From: Sphingopyxis panaciterrae
GTDB lineage: Bacteria > Pseudomonadota > Alphaproteobacteria > Sphingomonadales > Sphingomonadaceae
NCBI RefSeq assembly: GCF_011762125.1
Contig: NZ_JAASQN010000003.1
Coordinates: 1-64,000 of the forward strand
Reading direction: 5' to 3'
Length of the DNA: 64,000 bases
The notes under the pieces were generated by a model. It ran no database searches, had not been told where the DNA came from, and worked only from the letters and a program-made list of their open reading frames with translations. The position numbers were made by a program, and so were the translations under genes. Below are positions 9,127 to 17,080 of this stretch, piece by piece; positions within the stretch are counted from its first letter, which is position 1, and each line of letters begins with the position of its first letter.

Positions 9127-9597
9127 TCAGCGCGCCGATTCCAATATTGTTTCCATCGCGACGAAGGTCGAGGTGCTCGCGACATGCGGCAGGCTCGAAA
9201 TCTTCTCGCCGAGCACGATGCGGTAGCGGCGGATGTCGGGGGTGCGCACCTTGAGCAGATAATCGAAGCTGCTCGCGATCATGTGGCATTCCTCGACTTC
9301 GGGAATCTGGCGGACGGCGGTGTTGAATTGCCGCAGCGCCTCCTCGCGCGTGTCCGACAGCTTGACCTCGGTGAAGGCGACATGATCGAGCCCGACCTTG
9401 GCCGGATCGACGATCGCGCGGAAGCCGATGATCAGCCCGCTTTGCTGCAGGCGTTTCACGCGCTGCTGGCACGGCGTTTTCGACAGGCCGACGCGCTGGG
9501 CAAGCTCGGTGAAGGTGATGCGGCCGTTTTGGCCGAGAATGGCGAGAATCTTGCGATCAAACTCATCCAGATGGACTGTTATCTTGTCAGATTTCAT
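9127..9597 (-). CDS. putR: Lrp/AsnC family transcriptional regulator, probable proline-responsive regulator of putA
   Basis: A 156-residue Lrp/AsnC regulator. The N-terminal helix-turn-helix is at about residues 18-50 (ITFTELAQRVGLSKTPCQQRVKRL) and the C-terminal ligand-sensing domain follows from about residue 65. It is divergent from putA across a 97-bp AT-rich gap. In many alphaproteobacteria an Lrp-type PutR in this position activates putA when proline is present, which fits because this PutA has no DNA-binding domain of its own. The gene symbol rests on this context. Confidence 0.85.
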   Translation of the reverse strand: MKSDKITVHLDEFDRKILAILGQNGRITFTELAQRVGLSKTPCQQRVKRLQQSGLIIGFRAIVDPAKVGLDHVAFTEVKLSDTREEALRQFNTAVRQIPEVEECHMIASSFDYLLKVRTPDIRRYRIVLGEKISSLPHVASTSTFVAMETILESAR

Positions 9598-9694
9598 ATA
9601 TTCTGCCTAAAACGGAACATAAAATAGGTCAAATCATAATCTTTCTGGCGAATATGAAGGAAGATTGCCTAAGCGCCATGCGCTATCATGCGCC

Positions 9695-12600
9695 ATGACC
9701 CAGATCGCCTCTGATCGCGCCGCGCTGCGCGCCCTCGCCCGCCGCTCCGAATCCGAAATCGTCGCCGACCTGCGCGCGGCGCTCGCGACATCGTCCGCCA
9801 GCGTGGCGGCGGTAACGCAGCGCGGGCTGACGATCATCCGCCGCGCCAAGGCCGAGGGGGAGCGCGAGACGCTCGTCGCGCAGCTGATGAACCGCTACCG
9901 CCTGTCGACCGAGGAGGGCGTGGTGCTGATGTGCCTCGCCGAGGCGCTGCTGCGCGTGCCCGACAATGCGACCGCCAATGCGCTGATCCGCGACAAGATC
10001 GCGGGGCGCCACTGGAAGGACGGCGAGGATGAGGACAGCCCGCTGATCGTCGCCTTGTCGGCGCGCGGCCTGTCGCTCGGCTCGGCGACGCTGATGCTGG
10101 GCGCGATGGGCAGCAAGGCGAATCCGCTGGGCCTCCTGAAATCGATGATCCGCCGTTCGGGCGAGCCGGTGATCCGGCAGGCGGCGCTCGCGGCGATGAA
10201 GCTGCTCGGCCAGCAGTTCGTGATGGGCGAGACGATCGACGCCGCGGTCAAGCGCGCCGACAAGGAAAAATCCGAACTCGCGAGCTTCGACATGCTCGGC
10301 GAAGCGGCGCGCACCGCCGAGGATGCGCGGCGTTATTACGACAGCTATGCAGGCGCCATCGCGCGCATCGGCAAGGCCGCGAAGCCCGGCGATCCGCATG
10401 CCAACCACGGCATTTCGATCAAATTGTCGGCGCTGCATCCGCGCTATGAATATCTGCAACCGGCGCGCGTGCAGGGCGAACTGATCCCGGCGGTGATCGA
10501 ACTTGCGCAGGCGGCGCGCGCGGTGAACATTCCGCTGATGATCGATGCCGAGGAAAGCGACCGGCTCGAACCGCATATGGATGTGTTCGCGGCGCTGATC
10601 GATGCGGGGGTCGCCGATGGCTGGACCGGGCTTGGCATCGTGATCCAGGCGTATCAGAAGCGGGCGCCGGCGGTGATCGCATGGCTCGCGGCGAAGGCGC
10701 GCGCACGCGGCGTCAAGCTGTCGATGCGCCTCGTCAAGGGCGCCTATTGGGATACCGAGATCAAGCGCGCGCAGATGCTGGGGCTCGATGATTTCCCGGT
10801 CTTTACCGCGAAGCTCCACACCGATCTCAATTACCTGCGCTGTGCGCAATTGCTGCGCGAATGCCAGGATTGCATCTATCCGGCGTTCGCCAGCCATAAT
10901 GCGATGACGCTGGCGTTCGTGTCCGAACTGTTCGCGGGCGCCGATTACGAGTTGCAACGGCTGCACGGGATGGGCGAAGGCGCACATGATGCCCTCGTCG
11001 CGCTGTTTCCGCCGCCGCGCCCGGTGCGCGTCTATGCGCCGGTCGGCACGCACCGCGACCTGCTCGCCTATCTTGTCCGCCGCTTGCTCGAAAATGGCGC
11101 GAACTCCAGCTTCGTGCACCAATTCTCCGATCCCGACGTCACCGCCGAGGAACTGGCGGTCGACCCGCGCGCCGTCGCGAGCGCCACGGCGTCGAAGATC
11201 GCGACCGGCATCCAGCTGTTCGACCCCGTCCGGCGCAATTCGCGCGGCTATGACCTTGGCGAACCCGGCGTGCCCGAAGCGCTGGCGGCGGCGATCGCCA
11301 AGGCGCGGCGCGGCGACCGCGTCGCGGCGCCGATTGTCGGTGGCAGCGCGCGGAGCGGCACGGCCGAACCCGTGCGCAATCCCGCGACCGGCGCCGTCGC
11401 CGGCCAGGTAATCGAGGCCGATGCCGCCGCGATCGCCGACGCTGTTTCCGCGGCGCGCGCGGCGCAGGACGACTGGAGCCTCGCTGGCGGCGCCTTCCGC
11501 GCCGAGCGGCTGGAGCGCGCCGCCGACCTGCTCGAGGAACGCGATGCGCTGTTCCTTGGCCTTGCGATCGACGAGGCGGGCAAGACGCTGATCGATGCGA
11601 TCGCCGAGGTGCGCGAGGCGATCGATTTCCTGCGCTATTATGCGGGTCAGGCGCGCGCCGACTTCACCTATCCGGTCGCGCTCCCCGGCCCGACGGGCGA
11701 GCGCAACGAGCTGATCCTCGAAGGCAAGGGTGTCTTCACCTGCATCAGCCCGTGGAACTTCCCGCTCGCCATTTTCCTGGGGCAGGTGTCGGCGGCGCTC
11801 GCGGCTGGCAATGCCGTGCTCGCCAAGCCCGCCGAGCAGACGCCGCTGATCGCCCATGCCGCCGTCGAACTGCTGCTCGAAGCCGGGATCCCCGGTGACG
11901 TGCTGGCATTCCTGCCCGGCCGCGGCGAGACGGTCGGCGCGGCGCTGACCGGCCATGCCGATGTCATCGGTGTCGCCTTCACCGGATCGACCGAGGTCGC
12001 GCGCGCGATCAACCGCGGACTTGCCCAGCGCGACGGCCCGATCGCGACGCTGATCGCCGAAACCGGCGGGGCCAATGCGATGATCGTCGATTCGACCGCG
12101 CTGCCCGAACAGGTCGCGCGCGACGCCGTCGCCAGTGCCTTCCAGTCGGCGGGGCAGCGCTGTTCGGCGCTGCGCCTGCTCTGCGTGCAGGAAGATGTCG
12201 CCGAAGGAATGATCGACATGGTCGCGGGCGCGATGGCCGAACTGAATGTCGGCGATCCGGCGCTGCTGTCGACCGACGTCGGCCCGATCATCGACGACGA
12301 GGCGCAGGCGAATATTGCCGCCTATGTCGCCGAGGCGCGCGCCGCGGGCCGGGTGATCGCCGAGGCGGGGCGGACGAACTTGCCCGCCGACGGCCATTTC
12401 GTGCCGCCGGTGCTGATCCGCCTCGAGTCGGTCACCGACCTCAAGCGCGAGATTTTCGGCCCCGTGCTGCATGTCGCGACGTGGAAGGGCGGCGAGCTCG
12501 ACCAGCTGATCGATGCGATCAACGCCTCGGGCTATGGCCTCACGCTGGGTGTCCACACGCGTATCGACGGCGTCGCGGCGCATGTCGCGGCGCGGGCGCA

Positions 12601-12793
12601 GGTCGGCAACGTCTATGTGAACCGCAACCAGATCGGCGCGATCGTCGGGTCGCAGCCCTTCGGCGGGCGCGGCCTGTCGGGAACCGGCCCCAAGGCGGGC
12701 GGCCCGCATTATCTGCACCGCTTCGCGGAGGAAAAGACGATCAGCACCGATATCACCGCGGCGGGCGGCAATGCGGCATTGATGGCGGGATAG
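9695..12793 (+). CDS. putA: Bifunctional proline dehydrogenase / L-glutamate-gamma-semialdehyde dehydrogenase
   Basis: A 1032-residue PutA that oxidises proline to glutamate in two steps. The FAD-dependent proline dehydrogenase barrel lies at about residues 150-480 (KLSALHPRYEY, SMRLVKGAYWDTEIKRAQ, FASHNAMTLAF). The NAD-dependent aldehyde dehydrogenase spans about 550-1000, with Glu789 (AETGGANAM) and nucleophile Cys823 (SAGQRCSALR). It lacks the N-terminal ribbon-helix-helix of trifunctional PutA, so it is the short form. I start at the ATG at 9695; an in-frame TTG 30 bp upstream is less likely. The glutamate produced could feed the GdhA encoded 1.4 kb downstream. Confidence 0.97.
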   Translation: MTQIASDRAALRALARRSESEIVADLRAALATSSASVAAVTQRGLTIIRRAKAEGERETLVAQLMNRYRLSTEEGVVLMCLAEALLRVPDNATANALIRDKIAGRHWKDGEDEDSPLIVALSARGLSLGSATLMLGAMGSKANPLGLLKSMIRRSGEPVIRQAALAAMKLLGQQFVMGETIDAAVKRADKEKSELASFDMLGEAARTAEDARRYYDSYAGAIARIGKAAKPGDPHANHGISIKLSALHPRYEYLQPARVQGELIPAVIELAQAARAVNIPLMIDAEESDRLEPHMDVFAALIDAGVADGWTGLGIVIQAYQKRAPAVIAWLAAKARARGVKLSMRLVKGAYWDTEIKRAQMLGLDDFPVFTAKLHTDLNYLRCAQLLRECQDCIYPAFASHNAMTLAFVSELFAGADYELQRLHGMGEGAHDALVALFPPPRPVRVYAPVGTHRDLLAYLVRRLLENGANSSFVHQFSDPDVTAEELAVDPRAVASATASKIATGIQLFDPVRRNSRGYDLGEPGVPEALAAAIAKARRGDRVAAPIVGGSARSGTAEPVRNPATGAVAGQVIEADAAAIADAVSAARAAQDDWSLAGGAFRAERLERAADLLEERDALFLGLAIDEAGKTLIDAIAEVREAIDFLRYYAGQARADFTYPVALPGPTGERNELILEGKGVFTCISPWNFPLAIFLGQVSAALAAGNAVLAKPAEQTPLIAHAAVELLLEAGIPGDVLAFLPGRGETVGAALTGHADVIGVAFTGSTEVARAINRGLAQRDGPIATLIAETGGANAMIVDSTALPEQVARDAVASAFQSAGQRCSALRLLCVQEDVAEGMIDMVAGAMAELNVGDPALLSTDVGPIIDDEAQANIAAYVAEARAAGRVIAEAGRTNLPADGHFVPPVLIRLESVTDLKREIFGPVLHVATWKGGELDQLIDAINASGYGLTLGVHTRIDGVAAHVAARAQVGNVYVNRNQIGAIVGSQPFGGRGLSGTGPKAGGPHYLHRFAEEKTISTDITAAGGNAALMAG

Positions 12794-13106
12794 ACGGAAA
12801 TCCGCCGGTTGTGCCGGTAGGAATCCAAGACCACGAGGCCCGATACAGAGTGGACGGCTGTCCCGGGCGATACGTCCGAAAGCGTCCCGCGGCTTTTGCC
12901 GCGGCGACCCTTGATTATGGTTCCCCCCGCAGCGAGGCGAACATATCTTTTGCGGCGCGATGTGCAACGGATTTCGGCGGCAAAGCGACGAAATCGGTGT
13001 AAAATTCGGCGCGGCGGCCCTTGCGGGCGCCGCCTCGCGCGGTATCGCGGTGCCGGCGGCGGTTCTTGCCGGGCCGATCGGGCATTTCGGCGGCGATTCG
13101 GCGGGG
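12794..13106. other. Intergenic stretch without recognisable gene
   Basis: This 313-bp gap lies between the convergent ends of putA and the TPR gene. It holds one strong GC hairpin (ccgcggc-tttt-gccgcgg, 12887-12904) without a T run. No start codon with a ribosome site leads to a plausible protein. I see no tRNA-like or repeat structure otherwise. Confidence 0.6.
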
Positions 13107-14045
13107 TTACGCCCCCGGGACACCCAGCAATTGCGCCTGCGCCTTCAGCCGCCCCGCCGCGGCAGGGTTGGCGGCGATGCCATCTTTCAGCGCCTGCGCC
13201 GCCTTTGCCGATTCGCCCAGCGTCATGCGGCTGCGCATCAGCATGATCCAGCGGTCGACATCGGCGGGATTAGCCTTCAGCTTCGCTTCCAGCCCGCTCA
13301 CCATGCCCTCGATCATCTGGTCCTGCTGGCCCTTGGGAAGCTGCGACGCGGCTTCCATGTCGGCGCGGCTCGGGCCGGGAATCGCGCGCGCGGCGACGGG
13401 CATTTCGTCGGGTTTCAGCGCCCGGGCCTGCGTGTTCGCGAGCCGCACGCCGACATCGATCTTGTGGATCGCCGCGACCTGTTCGATCGTGCGGCGCAGG
13501 TCGGTCTCCCACGGCGCGCCCTGCGGCGTGTCGGCGAGCAGCGCGAACCAGTCGTCGATCGCGCCCTTGTGGTCGCCGCCGATGTCTTTCTTCACCGCCA
13601 TGAAATAGCGGGCGCGCGGATCCTTGGCGTCGAGCGCGATCGCCTTTTCGAACGCCGCGAGCGCCTGCGGCGGCATCGGGTCGCGGCTGCTCGCCATGAC
13701 CCGCGCTTCGCCGAGCGCCGACCACAGGCCGGCCGATTCGGGGCTGATTGCCACCGCTTTTTCATAGGCGGCGGCGGCACCGGGAAAATCTTCGAGATCG
13801 AAGCGCGCCGCGCCGAGCGCGGTCCACGCCTCGGCGCTGTCCGGATCGCGCTTCGCCCGTGCTTCGAGCGCGGCAAGCTGATCCGGCGGCGCGGCGGTGG
13901 ACCCGGCGGCCGGACCGGGCGTGGCGGGCGCGGAATCGCGCCAGACGGCATAGCCGACCGCCGCCGCCAGCAGGATGAATGCGGCGATCAGGATCGCCCG
14001 GTTGGGGCCCGTCATCCTTCGGCCGATCTTGTTGCTCTCGCTCAT
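13107..14045 (-). CDS. TPR protein of the CcmI/CycH type (cytochrome c biogenesis-like)
   Basis: A 312-residue protein with one N-terminal membrane helix (RAILIAAFILLAAAVGYAVW) and a large periplasmic tetratricopeptide region. TPR-like units include AEAWTALGAARFDLEDFPGA, AGLWSALGEARV and DVDRWIMLMRSRMTLGES. The architecture matches the C-terminal half of CcmI/CycH, which holds apocytochrome c for haem ligation, and sphingomonads often carry such stand-alone copies. GAGGGG precedes the ATG. No other ccm gene is in the window, so the role in cytochrome assembly is inferred. It lies 1.6 kb from the multihaem operon. Confidence 0.75.
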   Translation of the reverse strand: MSESNKIGRRMTGPNRAILIAAFILLAAAVGYAVWRDSAPATPGPAAGSTAAPPDQLAALEARAKRDPDSAEAWTALGAARFDLEDFPGAAAAYEKAVAISPESAGLWSALGEARVMASSRDPMPPQALAAFEKAIALDAKDPRARYFMAVKKDIGGDHKGAIDDWFALLADTPQGAPWETDLRRTIEQVAAIHKIDVGVRLANTQARALKPDEMPVAARAIPGPSRADMEAASQLPKGQQDQMIEGMVSGLEAKLKANPADVDRWIMLMRSRMTLGESAKAAQALKDGIAANPAAAGRLKAQAQLLGVPGA

Positions 14046-14205
14046 TTTTGCCCCTCTTTTTCATAACAAGGAAAAATGCCGCCTGTGCGCGCAGTCATAT
14101 TGCCTTTGCTTGGCGATGGTGTAGCCTCGATCGGGCAAGGTCGGTCAACGACAAAATCGTCAACGGGTCGCACCGGCTTTCCCAGTCATCAGGGGAGGGG
14201 TGCAA

Positions 14206-15561
14206 ATGGCAGTTTCAGATCACGTCGATTTTCCGACGTTCATGGAGGGTGTGAAAAAGCGCAACCCGGGGCAGCCCGAGTTTGCGCAGGCGGTACAGGA
14301 AGTCGCCGAAGACATCTTCGACTTCATCAAGGACAAGGAAGACTATCATGCGCAGCAGATCTTGCGGCGCATCGCCGAACCCGACCGGGTGGTGTCTTTC
14401 CGTGTGTGCTGGGAGGATGACAACGGCAATATCCGTGTCCAGCGCGGCTGGCGCGTCCAGAACAACAATGCCATCGGCCCGTACAAGGGCGGCATTCGTT
14501 TCCACCCGAGCGTCACCGAAAGCGTCCTCAAATTCCTGGCGTTCGAACAGACGTTCAAGAACGCGCTGACCGGGCTGCCGATGGGCGGCGGCAAGGGCGG
14601 ATCGAACTTCAACCCCAAGGGCAAGAGCGTGCGCGAGATCATGCGCTTCTGCCAGAGCTTCATGACCGAACTCTATCGCCACATCGGCGCCGACATCGAC
14701 GTGCCGGCGGGCGACATCGGCGTCGGCGGGCGCGAGATCGGCTTCATGTTCGGCCAGTACAAGCGGATCACCAACGAGTTTACCGGGGTGCTCACCGGCA
14801 AGGGGCTCGAATGGGGCGGCTCGCTGATCCGCACCGAGGCGACGGGTTATGGCGCGGTCTATTTCCTTGCGAACATGCTCGCGGCGAAGGGCCAGGACCT
14901 GACCGGCAAGACCGCGGTCATTTCGGGATCGGGTAATGTCGCGACGCATGCCGCCGAAAAGATCGTCCAGCTTGGCGGCAAGGTGCTGACGCTCTCCGAT
15001 TCGGGTGGTTTCATTCATGACCCCGACGGCATCACGCAGGAAAAGATCGACTGGGTGAAAGCGCACAAGACGCATCGGCGCGGCCGGATCGAGGAATATT
15101 GCGACGAGTATAAGGGCGCGAGTTTCACCGCGGGCAAGACGCCGTGGGGCGTGAAGTGCGACGTCGCGCTGCCGTGTGCGACACAGAATGAACTGCTTGG
15201 CGACGATGCGAAGACGCTGGTCGCGAATGGCTGTATCGCGGTCAGCGAAGGCGCCAACATGCCGACGAACCTCGACGGGGTGCATGTCTTCAAACATGCG
15301 AAGATCATGTTCGCGCCGGGCAAGGCGGCGAATGCCGGCGGGGTCGCGGTGTCGGGGCTGGAGATGAGCCAGAACAGCGGCCGCCGCAGCTGGAGCGAGG
15401 GCGAGCTGCAGCAGATGCTGAAGGACATCATGGACGGCATCCACACGCGCTGCCTGACCTATGGCGATCAGGGCGGCGGCTATGTCGACTATGTGAAGGG
15501 CGCCAATATCGCGGGCTTCAAGAAAGTCGCCGATGCGATGCTGGCGTTCGGGGTGGTTTAG
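14206..15561 (+). CDS. gdhA: NADP-type glutamate dehydrogenase
   Basis: A 451-residue hexameric-type glutamate dehydrogenase interconverting glutamate and 2-oxoglutarate plus ammonia. The substrate-binding motif MGGGKGGSNFNPKGKS contains the key Lys130. The Rossmann domain has VISGSGNVATHAAEKI, and NAGGVAVSGLEMSQNS is a family marker. I choose the ATG at 14206, five bases after AGGGGAGGGG, over a GTG at 14200. Coenzyme preference (NADPH) is inferred from similarity to the E. coli GdhA class. It is divergent from the TPR gene. Confidence 0.96.
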   Translation: MAVSDHVDFPTFMEGVKKRNPGQPEFAQAVQEVAEDIFDFIKDKEDYHAQQILRRIAEPDRVVSFRVCWEDDNGNIRVQRGWRVQNNNAIGPYKGGIRFHPSVTESVLKFLAFEQTFKNALTGLPMGGGKGGSNFNPKGKSVREIMRFCQSFMTELYRHIGADIDVPAGDIGVGGREIGFMFGQYKRITNEFTGVLTGKGLEWGGSLIRTEATGYGAVYFLANMLAAKGQDLTGKTAVISGSGNVATHAAEKIVQLGGKVLTLSDSGGFIHDPDGITQEKIDWVKAHKTHRRGRIEEYCDEYKGASFTAGKTPWGVKCDVALPCATQNELLGDDAKTLVANGCIAVSEGANMPTNLDGVHVFKHAKIMFAPGKAANAGGVAVSGLEMSQNSGRRSWSEGELQQMLKDIMDGIHTRCLTYGDQGGGYVDYVKGANIAGFKKVADAMLAFGVV

Positions 15562-15621
15562 GTTAGTAGAGTTGCGGGCCAAGGCGCAAAAGCGCCGAGC
15601 CGGGGTAAAGGGGTACTGCGG

Positions 15622-17076
15622 ATGACGACGGACGCGGGTTCAGGGCGCGGCGATCGGCCTTGGGTGGCATTTGCCGCCCTCGCGGCGATGCTGTTCGCGC
15701 TCGCGGTGGCCGCCGTCGCCGCCGCACCACCCGCGCGCTCGCAAGGCGAAAGCGGCGGACGCTACACCGGCGTCGCATCCTGCGCCGGATCGACCTGCCA
15801 CGGCCGCATGGAAGGCGACGGCACCGTCGTCCGCCAGGATGAATTGATGCGCTGGCAGGAGCCTTCGACCCCCGGCGGCGCGCATAGCCGCGCGTGGGCG
15901 GTGCTGAGCAATAGCCGCAGCCAGTTCATTGCGCGCAATCTGCGCATCGGCGACCCGGCGACGGCGCCGATGTGCCTTGGCTGCCACAGCACCGCCGGCG
16001 CGATCGCGGCCGGGGGTGCGAAGCGCGGCACGGTGCCGGTCGAGGATGGCGTCGGTTGCGAATCGTGCCACGGCCCGGCGGCCGGCTGGATCGCCAGCCA
16101 TTACGCCGGGGTCGGCACCTACGCCGATCCCGACGCCGAAATGCGCCAGAAGCATCTCGCCAACCTGTCGGCGGGGCTGAAGAAGCTCGAAGATCCCGTC
16201 GTCCGCGCGGGGGTGTGCGTCGATTGCCATTTCGGTTCGGCTGGCGAAGGCCAGTTCGTCACCCACCGCATCATGGCGGCGGGGCATCCGCGGATCAGCT
16301 TCGAACTCGACCTCTTCTCCTCGTTGCAGGCGCATCACCAGGAGGACGGTGATTATGGCTGGCGCAAGTTCGGCGCCGCGGCGGGCCGCACCGACCATGT
16401 CCAGATGTGGGCGGTGGGGCAGGCGACCGCGCTCGAACGTAGCCTGTCGCTGTTCCAGTCGCGGCGCGGCACCGAGGGCATGTTCCCCGAATTCTACTTC
16501 CTCGACTGTCACAGCTGCCACCGCCGCATCTATGACCAAGCGAAGCCGGTGAAGACGAGCATGGACAATGTCGGGCGGCAGATTCCCGAGGGCATGCCGC
16601 CCTATAATGACGAGAATCTGATCATGCTCGCCGCCGCGGCGCGCATGGCTTCGCCGGCGCTCGCCGACCAGCTCGCCGCACGCACCGCGGCATTCCACAA
16701 GGCGATGGCGACCGACCGCGCGAGCGCGGTGAGCGCGGCGGCGCAGTTGTCGCAGACGGTGGCGGCGCTCAAGAGTGCCTTTGCGTCGCGCGGCTTTTCG
16801 GGGACCGATGCCTTTGCGATGGTCGATGCGATCGCGGCGAAGGCGATCAATGATCGCTTCACCGATTATTCGGGCTCGCAGCAGGCGGTGATGGGGGTCG
16901 ATACCTTGCTCAATGCGATGGTGTCGTCGGGGCGCGTCACGATCGGCGCGGCGGCGGGTATCCGCGGTGACATCGACCGCGCCTATGCCGCGGTGAAGGA
17001 CCCCAATGCCTATCAGCCCGCCGACTTCCAGGCCTCGCTCGGCAGCGCGGTGCGCTCCATCCGGGCCTTGCGATAG
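15622..17076 (+). CDS. Five-haem c-type cytochrome, c554-like, membrane-anchored or secreted
   Basis: A 484-residue multihaem cytochrome, first gene of a four-gene operon. Residues 13-36 form a hydrophobic export or anchor segment. Four CXXCH sites are at Cys118, Cys146, Cys199 and Cys296, and an atypical CX4CH site is at residues 54-60 (CAGSTCH). Conserved distal-type histidines include THRIMAAGHPRISFELD. The N-terminal 300 residues resemble the cytochrome c554 family; the C-terminal 180 residues are helical and haem-free. It probably carries electrons in the periplasm. AAAGGGG precedes the start. The next gene follows after 4 bp. Confidence 0.88.
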   Translation: MTTDAGSGRGDRPWVAFAALAAMLFALAVAAVAAAPPARSQGESGGRYTGVASCAGSTCHGRMEGDGTVVRQDELMRWQEPSTPGGAHSRAWAVLSNSRSQFIARNLRIGDPATAPMCLGCHSTAGAIAAGGAKRGTVPVEDGVGCESCHGPAAGWIASHYAGVGTYADPDAEMRQKHLANLSAGLKKLEDPVVRAGVCVDCHFGSAGEGQFVTHRIMAAGHPRISFELDLFSSLQAHHQEDGDYGWRKFGAAAGRTDHVQMWAVGQATALERSLSLFQSRRGTEGMFPEFYFLDCHSCHRRIYDQAKPVKTSMDNVGRQIPEGMPPYNDENLIMLAAAARMASPALADQLAARTAAFHKAMATDRASAVSAAAQLSQTVAALKSAFASRGFSGTDAFAMVDAIAAKAINDRFTDYSGSQQAVMGVDTLLNAMVSSGRVTIGAAAGIRGDIDRAYAAVKDPNAYQPADFQASLGSAVRSIRALR

Positions 17077-17080
17077 AGAT

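Noticed and set aside
12887..12904. GC hairpin downstream of putA as an intrinsic terminator
   Set aside because: The stem is strong but no T run follows on either strand, so I left it as part of the gap description.
9686..13123. An 1145-codon antisense frame opposite putA
   Set aside because: putA is unambiguous, and the antisense product is low-complexity Arg/Gly/Asp-rich with no domain.
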